A stretch of DNA of 64,000 nucleotides from Streptomyces sp. 1331.2 (GCF_900199205.1 NZ_OBMJ01000001.1:3475001-3539000); one strand, 5' to 3'. Positions 43,093 to 56,510 are shown, counted from the first letter of the stretch. Notes: generated from the sequence alone by a model not told the origin. Numbers and translations are program-made.

Positions 43093-43809
43093 ATGAACGA
43101 GAACCAGACCGTCCAGCAGAAGTCCGTTCGCCGCAACCGGCTCGCCGCCGCGGCCTGCTTCGCCGCCTCGCTGATCACGGTCAGCGTCGTCGGCGCCCAG
43201 TCGGCCACCGCCGACGGGGCCGCGCACACCGCCGCACACCGCCCCGCGGCCGCCGCCCAGTCGACCACCGCCGCCCACCCGGCCGCGGCCGCCGCGCCCG
43301 CACTCGGCTCCGCCCGCCTCGTCCAGAGCGAGGACTTCCGGCAGGGCCTGAACCCGGTCGGCGCGACCGTCGCGCTGACCGGAGGCCAGGCGCTGTCCGC
43401 GTGCTCCGGCGAGGAGACGATGCGCGACCTGACCAAGGGCCAGGCCACCGCGTACGCGTCCGTGAACTGGACCTTCGACACCAAGGGCATGCTGATGGAG
43501 TCGGCCGCGAGCGCCCCCACCGGGACCGCGGCCGACACCTGGGAGAAGCAGCTCGTCGAGCTCGTCCAGGACTGCCAGGACGAGCCCGCCGGCCACTGGC
43601 ACTACGGCGCGGCCCACACCCTGACCGTCACCGGCGGCAATGCCCGCTGGTACCCGGCCTACAACGGCGACGGCACCGCCACCGGCGGGGTCGCGGTCCT
43701 GCGCAGCGGCACCAAGGTCGCCATCGTCGAGCTCAGCGGCCAGCCCACCGACGCCCCGACCTACGTCGAAGGCATCGCCACCGCAGCGCTGAACCGCCTC
43801 TCCTCCTGA
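43093..43809 (+). CDS. Secreted protein, paralogue 2
   Basis: 238 residues with a signal peptide ending around ATA (41), an Ala/His-rich linker and an exported domain homologous to the previous product. An AGCAGGGGGACCAG ribosome site precedes the ATG. The 94-bp gap upstream may carry a promoter for the sigma factor. It is followed by a strong terminator. Confidence 0.75.
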   Translation: MNENQTVQQKSVRRNRLAAAACFAASLITVSVVGAQSATADGAAHTAAHRPAAAAQSTTAAHPAAAAAPALGSARLVQSEDFRQGLNPVGATVALTGGQALSACSGEETMRDLTKGQATAYASVNWTFDTKGMLMESAASAPTGTAADTWEKQLVELVQDCQDEPAGHWHYGAAHTLTVTGGNARWYPAYNGDGTATGGVAVLRSGTKVAIVELSGQPTDAPTYVEGIATAALNRLSS

Positions 43810-43814
43810 ACGGG

Positions 43815-43855
43815 CAGCCCCGCTCCGCCCGGCGGCACCGGGCGGAGCGGGGCTG
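43815..43855. terminator. Intrinsic terminator
   Basis: An 18-bp perfect stem (43815-43832 with 43838-43855) and 5-nt loop close the sigma-factor operon; the convergent xylanase gene ends 58 bp further on. Confidence 0.8.
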
Positions 43856-43912
43856 AACGGGGCCGAACGCCGCCGAGGCGGCCGCGGCTCCCGGTGGTGG
43901 ATCGGGGACTGC

Positions 43913-49199
<5,287 letters not shown>

Positions 49200-49212
49200 T
49201 CCGGACTCCTGT

Positions 49213-49246
49213 GCGGGGCCGCAGGCACTCCTGCCTGCGGCCCCGC
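49213..49246. terminator. Intrinsic terminator after the GH74 gene
   Basis: A 15-bp perfect stem (49213-49227 with 49232-49246) and 4-nt loop, 14 bases past the stop codon. Confidence 0.85.
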
Positions 49247-49388
49247 AGTGCTGTGCTGCCCGGGACTGCCGTGGTACCCCGGGCTTCCCGGGCTTCCCGG
49301 CATCCCGTGGCAGCGGTCACGCGGGTCCGTGACCCGGAGCGCGCCCCCGCGAAGACGTGACTGGGCCGCGGTCCGGCCGTTCGGCAGA

Positions 49389-49409
49389 GTTCCTGGTGTC
49401 GGCAGGAAC
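49389..49409. promoter_or_regulatory. Dyad upstream of the peptide gene
   Basis: GTTCCTG-N7-CAGGAAC is a perfect 7-bp inverted repeat 38 bp before the peptide start codon, with CGGCAG/CTGCCG half-sites overlapping it. It is a candidate operator for the TrmB/LuxR-type regulator at 56647-57705. Confidence 0.45.
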
Positions 49410-49446
49410 GCTGCCGGCGAACGAACCGAGACCGAGGGAGAACGCC

Positions 49447-49578
49447 ATGAGCGAGATCACCAACAACGAGCTGCTGCGCGTCGACGCGATCGTGCAGGAC
49501 CTGGTGGAGCTCGACGCCACCGAGTACGGGACCGAGGCCCTGTCGATGACCCAGGCCACCTTCTCCGACTACATGTGA
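49447..49578 (+). CDS. Putative RiPP precursor peptide, 43 residues
   Basis: The peptide is acidic and Leu/Val-rich in its first half (MSEITNNELLRVDAIVQDLV), as in leader peptides. It ends with a Ser/Thr/Tyr/Phe/Met-containing tail (TEALSMTQATFSDYM) that would be the core. It has no Cys, so a lanthionine or thiazole class is excluded. GAGGGAGAACGCC gives a good ribosome site. A hairpin 14 bases past the stop codon separates it from the operon, the usual way to over-express a precursor. It is too short for homology-free certainty; context is the main evidence. Confidence 0.65.
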   Translation: MSEITNNELLRVDAIVQDLVELDATEYGTEALSMTQATFSDYM

Positions 49579-49591
49579 TCGCGGCTCCGGG

Positions 49592-49617
49592 GGCGGCGCG
49601 GCCCGTGTCGCGCCGCC
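49592..49617. terminator. Attenuator-like hairpin after the peptide gene
   Basis: A 9-bp G/C stem (49592-49600 with 49609-49617) and 8-nt loop. Another 125 bp follow before the next start codon, including a repeated GATCGGCACC. Confidence 0.55.
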
Positions 49618-49741
49618 TCCGGGCTCCCGGCCGAGCCACGAAGGCCGGGCGACCGGAGCCAAGCGATCGGCACCAAGTGAACGGCGCCAAGTGATCGGCA
49701 CCGGGCGTCAGGTGACAGGCGATCAGAGAGAGGTGCGAACG

Positions 49742-50494
49742 ATGCCGGTCCGGTCGGACCCCCATCCGGTGGTGGAGCGCTTCGCCCGGGTGCGCGAGAC
49801 CGCCTCGGCCCGCTACGGGCCCGACTCGCAGGCCATCACCTTCCTGCTGTACGAGGAACTGGTCTCGATGCGGACCCTGCTCGCCCGGGACCTCGGCTGC
49901 GCCCCCGTGCGGAGCCGGATAGCCGAGCTGCTGCCCGCCATCCAGCGCCGCTTCGACGCGGCCGCGGCCCCCGCACCGCCGCAGCAGTGCCACCGGACGG
50001 TGTCCGTGGACCCCACGGTGATCGAGTTCGACCGCCGCTTCTTCGAGGCGCGGTACCGGCCCGCCCTGCAGGCCCTGGGCCGGCGCGCCGTTCGGCTCCG
50101 CGACCGGGACCAGGCGCTCGCGCTGCTCACCACCGGGGCCTCCTACCTCTATGCGGTCGACGACGAGGGTGCCCTGTGGGTGTGGCCGCAGCCCCACCGG
50201 CTGGCGGACGTGATGTTCGGCTGGGCGCCGGGCCGCCCGGTCGGGGAGCCCCGCGTCGTGCACCCCATGCTCGTCCCCGACCGGCTCAGGGTCAGGGCGG
50301 CCGGGGAACTGGTGGTGACGGGCTCGCCGGAGCAGGTCTTCGTCACCGCCAACCTGAAGTCCGGGCACTTCCGGCCGCCGCGCGCCTGCGCGGTGGAGGC
50401 CCGCCGGGCGGTGGTGAGCGCCCTGGAGCTGCCCAGCCCCGCCGACGTCGACGTGTTCACCATGCCGCCACCGACGGCACCCCCGACCTGTTGA
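49742..50494 (+). CDS. Unrecognised protein of the peptide cluster
   Basis: 250 residues, soluble, no signal peptide. The N-terminal half is helical (HPVVERFARVRETASARYG, FLLYEELVSMRTLLARDLG). The C-terminal half is strand-rich with HPMLVPDRLRVRAAGELVV and VFVTANLKSGHFRPPRA. No catalytic motif of a known RiPP enzyme is seen. A GAGAGGTG ribosome site lies 7 bases before the ATG. It is the first large gene of a six-gene run with gaps or overlaps of 46 bp or less, so it is presumably part of the modification machinery or a precursor-binding partner. Confidence 0.7.
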   Translation: MPVRSDPHPVVERFARVRETASARYGPDSQAITFLLYEELVSMRTLLARDLGCAPVRSRIAELLPAIQRRFDAAAAPAPPQQCHRTVSVDPTVIEFDRRFFEARYRPALQALGRRAVRLRDRDQALALLTTGASYLYAVDDEGALWVWPQPHRLADVMFGWAPGRPVGEPRVVHPMLVPDRLRVRAAGELVVTGSPEQVFVTANLKSGHFRPPRACAVEARRAVVSALELPSPADVDVFTMPPPTAPPTC

Positions 50495-50509
50495 AAGGTG
50501 AGTCACCCG

Positions 50510-51298
50510 ATGGAGACGGCAGCCGCGGCCACCGCCCCCTGCGACGACGACATCCGCATCGGCGGCATCCACAGCGACGACATCCACATCGGTGTGGAGC
50601 ACGAGTGCAAGTGGCAGCTCCCGCCGGCCGCCGCCGCGGACCCGGCTGCCTTCGCCCGGACGGCGGTGTTCGCCGGGCTCGTCGCCGCGGCCGCCGAGCC
50701 GCAGGACTACCTGCAGTCGGTGCTGTACCTGGACGACGCCTCCGGCAGCCTCGCCCGCGCCGGCCACTCGCTGAGCATCGTCGTCAACAGTGGCGCCCCG
50801 TCCGATACTTGCGTCGTCGTGTGCAAGCAGACGATCCACCGCCGGGGTTGGCGCGACGGCCTCGAACTGCGCCAGCGGGTACCGCACCGGCAGGTCGGCG
50901 CCCGCCTCCACGACGGCTCGCTGCTGCCCGTCGCCCACGTGCGGAGGCTCGGCCTGGTCACCGGGGCGCTGCAACCGGCCGGTGTAGCCGTCCAGCGCAG
51001 GTACAAGTGGTACGGGCGGACCACCGACGGCACCGAGGTCTGCTGCAGCCTGGACCACGTCGAGTTCGGCGCCCCGACCACCCCCCGCGCCGAACGCCGC
51101 CGCTATGACTGCGTCGAGATCGAGGTCAACTCTTCGCTCCCGGCCGTGCTGGCCGGACTCGACCGGCTGGCACGGGAGTTGGACGTACGGCTCGGCGTGC
51201 CCCGGGACCGCAGCAGCAAGTCCCAGCTCGCTCGGGAAGCCGACCGGGACGGCCGCGAGGCCGACCGGGCCGACCGGGACGGCCGGGCCGATGGGTAG
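50510..51298 (+). CDS. CYTH / triphosphate tunnel metalloenzyme-like protein
   Basis: 262 residues. VEHECKWQLP holds the ExExK signature of the CYTH superfamily. Further tunnel residues fit in CVVVCKQT (Lys), VQRRYKWYGR (Arg/Lys), CVEIEV (Glu-x-Glu) and SSKSQLA. CYTH enzymes act on triphosphates such as ATP, ThTP or polyphosphate with Mg or Mn. One inside a peptide operon suggests nucleotidyl or phosphoryl transfer to the peptide (inference). The ATG at 50510 follows AAAGGTGAG; the C-terminal tail DRDGREADRADRDGRADG is repetitive. It overlaps the MFS gene by 8 bp. Confidence 0.75.
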   Translation: METAAAATAPCDDDIRIGGIHSDDIHIGVEHECKWQLPPAAAADPAAFARTAVFAGLVAAAAEPQDYLQSVLYLDDASGSLARAGHSLSIVVNSGAPSDTCVVVCKQTIHRRGWRDGLELRQRVPHRQVGARLHDGSLLPVAHVRRLGLVTGALQPAGVAVQRRYKWYGRTTDGTEVCCSLDHVEFGAPTTPRAERRRYDCVEIEVNSSLPAVLAGLDRLARELDVRLGVPRDRSSKSQLAREADRDGREADRADRDGRADG

Positions 51299-52559
51299 CG
51301 CCGCCGTCCCCGCGCGGCTGGGCGGCGCCTTCGCGCTGATCTGGACCGGGCGGTCGCTGTCCCTGCTGGGCGGCTACGTCCAGTACCTGGCGCTCCCGCT
51401 GTGGATCCGGCAGGTCTCCGGCTCGACCGTCGCCGGGCTCCTCGCCCTCGGAATGAACTTCGTGCCGCAAATCGTCTGCGCCCCCTTCGCGGGGGTGCTC
51501 GCCGACCGCTTCGACCGCCGCCGCCTGGTGATCGCCGTCGACCTCGCCGCCTTCGCGGTGGCCGCGTCGCTGGCGCTGGGCATCGACCCGCACCGGCTGG
51601 GCTGGGTCTACCCGCACCTCGTCCTGCTCCAGGTGCTCTCCGCACTGAGCGTCCCCGCATTCCTGGGCATGCTCCCCGACGTGGTGCCCGCCGGCCGGCT
51701 GCTCGCCGCGAATTCCCTGCTCAACGTCTCGGCCGGAGCGTCCGTGACCATCGGACCGCTGCTCGGCACCACGCTGCTGACGCACTCCTCGATCACCGTG
51801 GTCGTGTGGATCAACGCGCTCTCCTACCTGGTGGCGGCCGCGTGCATGCTGCCCAAGGCCCCCGGCAGCGCCGCCCACGCGGACGCACCCGGGCTCGGGC
51901 AGGTCCGCACCCAGCTGTGGCAGGGGCTGACCGCGGTCCGCACCGACCCGGTGCTGCGGGCAACCGTGGCCGCCGAGGCGCCCTGGAACCTGTGCTTCGG
52001 CGCAGCGAGCGAACTCGTCCTGATGCACTTCGGCGCGACCGCGCTCAAGCAGGCCCCCGGGCTGTTCGGGCTCGGCGCCGGCCTGGGCAGCCTCTCGGTG
52101 ACCCTGGTGCTCGCCCGGATCCGCCGCGAGGTGCCGGCCGCAACCCTGTTCGTGGTCGCGGTCCTCGGCACCGCGCCGGTGGCCCTGGCGGTGGCCTGGC
52201 TCGCGGCCGACGGCGCCGTGTGGTGCGTGGTCCTCGCCGGACTGCTGCTGGGCGTGCACGCGTACCTGATCGTCATCGGCCCGACCCTGCACTGCCAGCA
52301 GCGCCCCGCGCGGCACTTGCGCGGGCGCGTCACCGCCGTCCGCCGTGCCTGGAAGGCGACGTGGCAGCTCGCCGGCATCGGGGCCGCGGCCCTGCTGACC
52401 CAGTGGCTGCCGGTGCTCGCGGTGGTCGCCGGTGGCGGTGTGCTGGCGACCGCGGCCGCGATCCCGTGGGCCTGGCGGGCACTGCGGGCCGACGGGCCGT
52501 CCCGGACGGCGGGCTCCCCCGGCCGGGTGGCGCTGCCGACCGGGGGAGGTGCCCGGTGA
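51291..52559 (+). CDS. MFS exporter of the peptide cluster
   Basis: 422 residues with 12 predicted helices. ADRFDRRRLVIAVDL between helices 2 and 3 is the MFS motif A region. The overall pattern resembles enterobactin-exporter/MFS-3 family members. The ATG overlaps the CYTH stop codon, and its own stop codon overlaps the next GTG. It is the likely exporter of the finished peptide or a self-resistance pump. Confidence 0.85.
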   Translation: MGSAAVPARLGGAFALIWTGRSLSLLGGYVQYLALPLWIRQVSGSTVAGLLALGMNFVPQIVCAPFAGVLADRFDRRRLVIAVDLAAFAVAASLALGIDPHRLGWVYPHLVLLQVLSALSVPAFLGMLPDVVPAGRLLAANSLLNVSAGASVTIGPLLGTTLLTHSSITVVVWINALSYLVAAACMLPKAPGSAAHADAPGLGQVRTQLWQGLTAVRTDPVLRATVAAEAPWNLCFGAASELVLMHFGATALKQAPGLFGLGAGLGSLSVTLVLARIRREVPAATLFVVAVLGTAPVALAVAWLAADGAVWCVVLAGLLLGVHAYLIVIGPTLHCQQRPARHLRGRVTAVRRAWKATWQLAGIGAAALLTQWLPVLAVVAGGGVLATAAAIPWAWRALRADGPSRTAGSPGRVALPTGGGAR

Positions 52560-53740
52560 GTACGGCCCGGGCTCGTGCCGCGGCCGCCGTCCGTCCCGGT
52601 GGTGCGGTCATCGTGGACCTTCCGGCGGGGCATCTCGACGACCCGCCGGGCCGGGCGGGCCTGGCCGCACTGCTGGCCGCCGTGCTGAACGAACCGCGGT
52701 GCGGCGGTGCCGCGGCGCGCGCCGCCGCCGAAGGCTGGCGCACCCGGCACCACCTGGACGACCACAGCTCGTCCTTCGCGTACTGGTCACCCCGGCCCGC
52801 CGACCTGGCCTCGGTCGTCCACGACCTGCGCGGTACCCGGCTGCCCGCCGGTCCGGCCGGGGAGGACCTGCTCGCCCGCCTGCGGGCCCGGCTGGCGGCG
52901 GCCGACGCGGGACACGGTGCGCCCCTGCTGGCCCTGGTCAGGCGTCAGTTGGAACGGGCTTCCTGGGGGTCCGTCGGGGACGAGCGGGCCGGGGGCGCCG
53001 GGGGCGCCACCACCCGTGGCACCGCGGCCGGCGTGACGCCCGCCGACCTGGCCCGGTCGGTCGACCTGCTGGTGTCCCGGGCGCAGGTGTACGACGCCAC
53101 CACGGCCCCGGACGGCGGCCACCGGCCGTCGCCCGGGCCGGTGCGGCTCGCCGACGGCGACGCACCCCGGTGGCACGGCGGGCTCGACCTCGCCGTCCGT
53201 GCCGACAGCGATGCCCGGGTCGCGGTCCGCCTGCCCGTGCAGGCCCCGCCGCCCGGGGTCCTCGACCTCCTGGTGGAGGTGCTGGGCAACGGCACCGACG
53301 GGCGGCTCCACCGCGAGCTGCGCCACCGCCACCACCTGGCCTACGGATTCACCGCCGCCTGCGCCCGGCAGCACGGCCTGACCTCGATCAGCGCCACCGC
53401 CACGGTGGCGCCGCAGCACGCCGCGGCGGCGCTGCGCGTACTGACGGCGGCCCTCCGCCGGCTGGCGGACGGCGCCGGCTCCGAGGAGACCCGCTCGGCG
53501 CGGTGGCGGTGCCGGGCCGGGCTGCTCGCCGAACTCGACGGCCCGTACGGCCCCGCCGACGAACTCCGCCGACACGCGCTCGGACAGCGCGGCATCCGGG
53601 AGCGGCTGGCGGCGGTGGCGGACCTCGACGTCCTGCCGGGCCTGTCCTTCACCCCGCTGCCCCCAGCGGTCGCGGCGGTCGGCCCCTTCGAGGAGCACCA
53701 CCGCCGGCAACTCGCCGCAGCCTACGAGGAGATCCGGTGA
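52556..53740 (+). CDS. M16 peptidase-like subunit, non-catalytic
   Basis: 394 residues. The C-terminal half has LGNGTDGRLHRELRHRHHLA then YGFTA, the substrate-binding domain signature of M16 proteases (compare R-x5-Y of the beta subunits). The N-terminal half lacks the HxxEH zinc motif. It therefore matches the non-catalytic partner of M16B heterodimers. It starts with GTG inside the MFS stop codon (GTGA) and ends inside the GTG of the catalytic partner. Confidence 0.8.
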   Translation: MSTARARAAAAVRPGGAVIVDLPAGHLDDPPGRAGLAALLAAVLNEPRCGGAAARAAAEGWRTRHHLDDHSSSFAYWSPRPADLASVVHDLRGTRLPAGPAGEDLLARLRARLAAADAGHGAPLLALVRRQLERASWGSVGDERAGGAGGATTRGTAAGVTPADLARSVDLLVSRAQVYDATTAPDGGHRPSPGPVRLADGDAPRWHGGLDLAVRADSDARVAVRLPVQAPPPGVLDLLVEVLGNGTDGRLHRELRHRHHLAYGFTAACARQHGLTSISATATVAPQHAAAALRVLTAALRRLADGAGSEETRSARWRCRAGLLAELDGPYGPADELRRHALGQRGIRERLAAVADLDVLPGLSFTPLPPAVAAVGPFEEHHRRQLAAAYEEIR

Positions 53741-54954
53741 ACGGTACGGAAGCGGCCCCGGCGGTACCGGGGCCCGCGTCGGACTCCGTCGAGTCCTTCG
53801 ACGCCGGCGGGCTCCGCGTCGAGTGGGAGGCCCTGCCGTGGGCCCGCTCGATCGGCGCCGCCCTCGTGGTGGGCTGCGGCTCCCGCGACGACCCGGCGGG
53901 CCGGGAGGGCACCGCCCACCTGGCCGAGCACCTCCAGGTGCTCGCCGACCCTTCGGCCGACGGCCCCGACGGCCCCGACGGCCCCGACGGCTCCGACGAC
54001 CTCGGCGGCATCCCCCTGGACGCGGTGACCGGCATCGACCGGACCACCTTCCGTGGCACGGGCGACCCGGACGACCCGGGACGGCTGGTGCGCCGCCTCC
54101 TCGGCATCGCGTCCGGGCACCGCCCCCGCACCACCCCGGACGTCTTCGAGGGCGAACGGAACGCGGTGCTCCTGGAGACCCGCCGCATGGACCACCGGCC
54201 CGTCCTGCGGCTCGGGCCCGTGCTCGCCGCCGCCGCGGCCGACGAACCGGGGCTGGACGCCATCGGCCGCACCACCACGCGGTCCGTCGGCCGGATCACC
54301 CCGACGGACGTGCACGGGGTGGTCGAGCGGGGGTACTCGGGCGCCAACGCCCGGCTCTTCCTCGCCGGTCCGCCCGACGCGGCCGACGGCGTGCGGGCGG
54401 CCCTCGACCGCCACCGGCCGGCCGGCGGGCCGTCCCGGGCCTCCGGCGGTGCCGTCGCCGTGCCCGACGGGCTCCGCGAGCACGGCGACCTGGACGGCCT
54501 GCACGGACTGGACGGCCTGGTGGCGGTGACCCTGCTGCGCCCGCGCGGCACCCCGTCGCTCGCCCTCGACGCGCTGCTGGACGGCCGGGGTCCGATCGTG
54601 GGCCACCTGGCCGGCGACGGCCTGCGGCCGCTCGGCCGCACCACCGTCGAAGGCCGGGCCGAGCGCGTCGACATGGTCGTGTGGCGCGCCGCCGACCTCG
54701 CCGCCCCGCTCGAACGACACCTGGCCCAGCTGCTCGCGGACGACTGGCGCACCTCCCTGGCGGCGCTCACCAGCCGACTGCGCAGCGCCCGCGAGGCCGC
54801 CCGGCAGTGGCAACTGGCCACCCCCCTCGGCCGGGTGGGCGACGCGGCCGACCGCTGCACCTTCCCTGGGCCCCGGTGCGGCGGGCAACGGATCGCGCTC
54901 TGGCGCGTCACCGACGGCACCCCCGAGTGCCTGGCCCGGCACCCCCTCTCCTAG
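53737..54954 (+). CDS. M16 zinc peptidase, catalytic subunit
   Basis: 405 residues. GREGTAHLAEHLQVL carries the inverted zinc motif HxxEH and VFEGERNAVLLETRRM the distal Glu ligand. An Asp/Gly/Pro repeat (DGPDGPDGPDGSDD, about 69-82) sits in a loop. Together with the preceding gene it forms an M16B protease pair, as found in RiPP clusters where it removes leaders or trims them stepwise. Leader cleavage of the 43-residue peptide is inferred. Confidence 0.82.
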   Translation: MNGTEAAPAVPGPASDSVESFDAGGLRVEWEALPWARSIGAALVVGCGSRDDPAGREGTAHLAEHLQVLADPSADGPDGPDGPDGSDDLGGIPLDAVTGIDRTTFRGTGDPDDPGRLVRRLLGIASGHRPRTTPDVFEGERNAVLLETRRMDHRPVLRLGPVLAAAAADEPGLDAIGRTTTRSVGRITPTDVHGVVERGYSGANARLFLAGPPDAADGVRAALDRHRPAGGPSRASGGAVAVPDGLREHGDLDGLHGLDGLVAVTLLRPRGTPSLALDALLDGRGPIVGHLAGDGLRPLGRTTVEGRAERVDMVVWRAADLAAPLERHLAQLLADDWRTSLAALTSRLRSAREAARQWQLATPLGRVGDAADRCTFPGPRCGGQRIALWRVTDGTPECLARHPLS

Positions 54955-55000
54955 CCGAACCCAAAGCCGAACCCGAAGACGAAGACGAATCGGAGCAACC

Positions 55001-56101
55001 GTGGACTTCCCCAGCACCTTCGACGCCCGCGGGCTGCGTCTGCGTCCCTACCGGGACTCGGACGTGCCGGTCCTCGTGGCCAACGGCAACGACCCCGACA
55101 CCGTGCGCTTCATGTCCGGCACCCCGGGCGCCGCCACCGCCGAGACCATGCGGGCCCTGCTGGCCTCGGCTGCGTCCCGGGCCCGGCAGAACCCCGACCG
55201 GCTCGGTTACGCCGTCGCCGACCCGGACGGCGACGAGTTGCTGGCCGGTGCCGTCGTCCACCTCACCCGCCGCCGCTCCAGCGCCGAACTGGGCTTCTGG
55301 GTCGCCCCGGCCGCCCGGGGCCGCGGCGTGGCGACGACGCTCGCCCGGGCCCTGACCGAGCTGTGCTTCGCCCGGGGCCTCCACCGGGTCGAGCTGTTCA
55401 TCCGGGACGAGAACGTCCGCAGCCAGCGGGTGGCGCTGGCCGCCGGCTTCCGCCGGGAGGGGGAGCTCCGCGCCGTCCTGCCGGGAGCCGGCACCGAGCG
55501 GCACGCCGCCGCACTCTGGTCCCGGCTGCCGACCGACGACGCCCCCACCCCCCGGCGGCTGCCGGACCTGCCGAACGGCGAACTGACCGACACGATGGTC
55601 ACCCTGCGCCCGGTCGGCCCGGACGACGTCGCCGCCCTCGCCGCGCTGCACGGACACACCCCGGTCGGCGCACCGGGCGCGCCGCAGGACCGGGACGACC
55701 TCGCCCGGCACTGCGCCCGGGCACCGGCCCGCTGGCTGGCCGGCGAGCGCGCCGACGTGCTCGTGGTGGGCGCCGCGGGCCAGGTGGCGGCCGAACTGAC
55801 CCTGGAGTACCGGGCCCCCGGGGCCGGTCGCGCCGAGCTGCGGGCCGTCCTCGCCCCGGGCGGGCCGGCTGCGGCGCTCGCGACGCGGGGCGTCGAACTG
55901 CTGGCGCGCTGGGCGTTCGGCATCGGCGTCGAGCTGCTGGTCGCCACCGAGGCGCCCCAGGACGCCCGGCTGCGCGGCGTCCTCACCCAGGCCCGGTTCG
56001 ACCGTCAGGAGCTGTTCGCCGCCCGGGACGACGGCCGCCGGCTCACCGGTGGGCTGCGGGCGGACCGAGCCTGGTCAGCGTCAGCCGTGCATGCGGGGTG
56101 A
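55001..56101 (+). CDS. Tandem GNAT acetyltransferase
   Basis: 366 residues made of two GNAT domains. The first (about 1-175) is complete: ELGFWVAPAARGRGVATTLA and RVELFIRDENVRSQRVALAA then GFRREG. The second (about 190-350) keeps the fold but its acetyl-CoA loop is degenerate. It could acetylate the N-terminus or a side chain of the processed peptide, or act in self-protection (inference). GTG start, 46 bp after the protease gene. Its last 59 bp overlap the convergent cupin-like gene. Confidence 0.8.
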   Translation: MDFPSTFDARGLRLRPYRDSDVPVLVANGNDPDTVRFMSGTPGAATAETMRALLASAASRARQNPDRLGYAVADPDGDELLAGAVVHLTRRRSSAELGFWVAPAARGRGVATTLARALTELCFARGLHRVELFIRDENVRSQRVALAAGFRREGELRAVLPGAGTERHAAALWSRLPTDDAPTPRRLPDLPNGELTDTMVTLRPVGPDDVAALAALHGHTPVGAPGAPQDRDDLARHCARAPARWLAGERADVLVVGAAGQVAAELTLEYRAPGAGRAELRAVLAPGGPAAALATRGVELLARWAFGIGVELLVATEAPQDARLRGVLTQARFDRQELFAARDDGRRLTGGLRADRAWSASAVHAG

Positions 56102-56510
56102 GGTGGGCGTGCCACCGCCAGCCGGGCGGCACGTACAGCACCTCGTCGGACCGCAGGCGGCAGCGGAAGCTGTCCTGTGCGGCCCTGCCGGTTCCGGTGA
56201 GCAGCGTCCAGGACCCGGCCCCGGCGGTGTGGCGCACCAGGAGACGGCCCGCGGACCCGGCCGACATCGGCCGGTTTCCCCCCTCGTCCGCGCGGTGGGT
56301 CTCGATGGTGACCGGTGTGCCGGTCAGCCGTTCGAGCGCGCGGGCCTCCGCCGTGAGGGCGGCGACGGCGTCCGGGCGGCCGTCGGCCGGGCGTTCCTCC
56401 TCGGGCCACAGGATGCCGGGGCCGTCACCGCGGCCCAGTACGTCGAGGAACCCGGCGAGTTCCCGCACGTGGGGCGGGATGTCGCCGGTCGCCGATGGCG
56501 CGGTGTTCAT
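56043..56510 (-). CDS. Cupin-like (JmjC-related) small protein
   Basis: 155 residues. The C-terminal half has RLRSDEVLYVPPGWRWHAHL then TPHARLTLTR, close to the second metal motif of cupin-4/JmjC proteins. The first H-x-D/E motif is not evident, so it may not bind iron in the usual way. It is read towards the peptide operon and overlaps the GNAT gene end to end by 59 bp. Start ATG at 56510. Confidence 0.65.
   Translation of the reverse strand: MNTAPSATGDIPPHVRELAGFLDVLGRGDGPGILWPEEERPADGRPDAVAALTAEARALERLTGTPVTIETHRADEGGNRPMSAGSAGRLLVRHTAGAGSWTLLTGTGRAAQDSFRCRLRSDEVLYVPPGWRWHAHLTPHARLTLTRLGPPAAHR

Noticed and set aside
49447-56101. Lanthipeptide, lasso or thiopeptide cluster
   Set aside because: The peptide has no Cys, and no LanB/C/M/KC, lasso cyclase, YcaO or radical SAM protein is encoded nearby.
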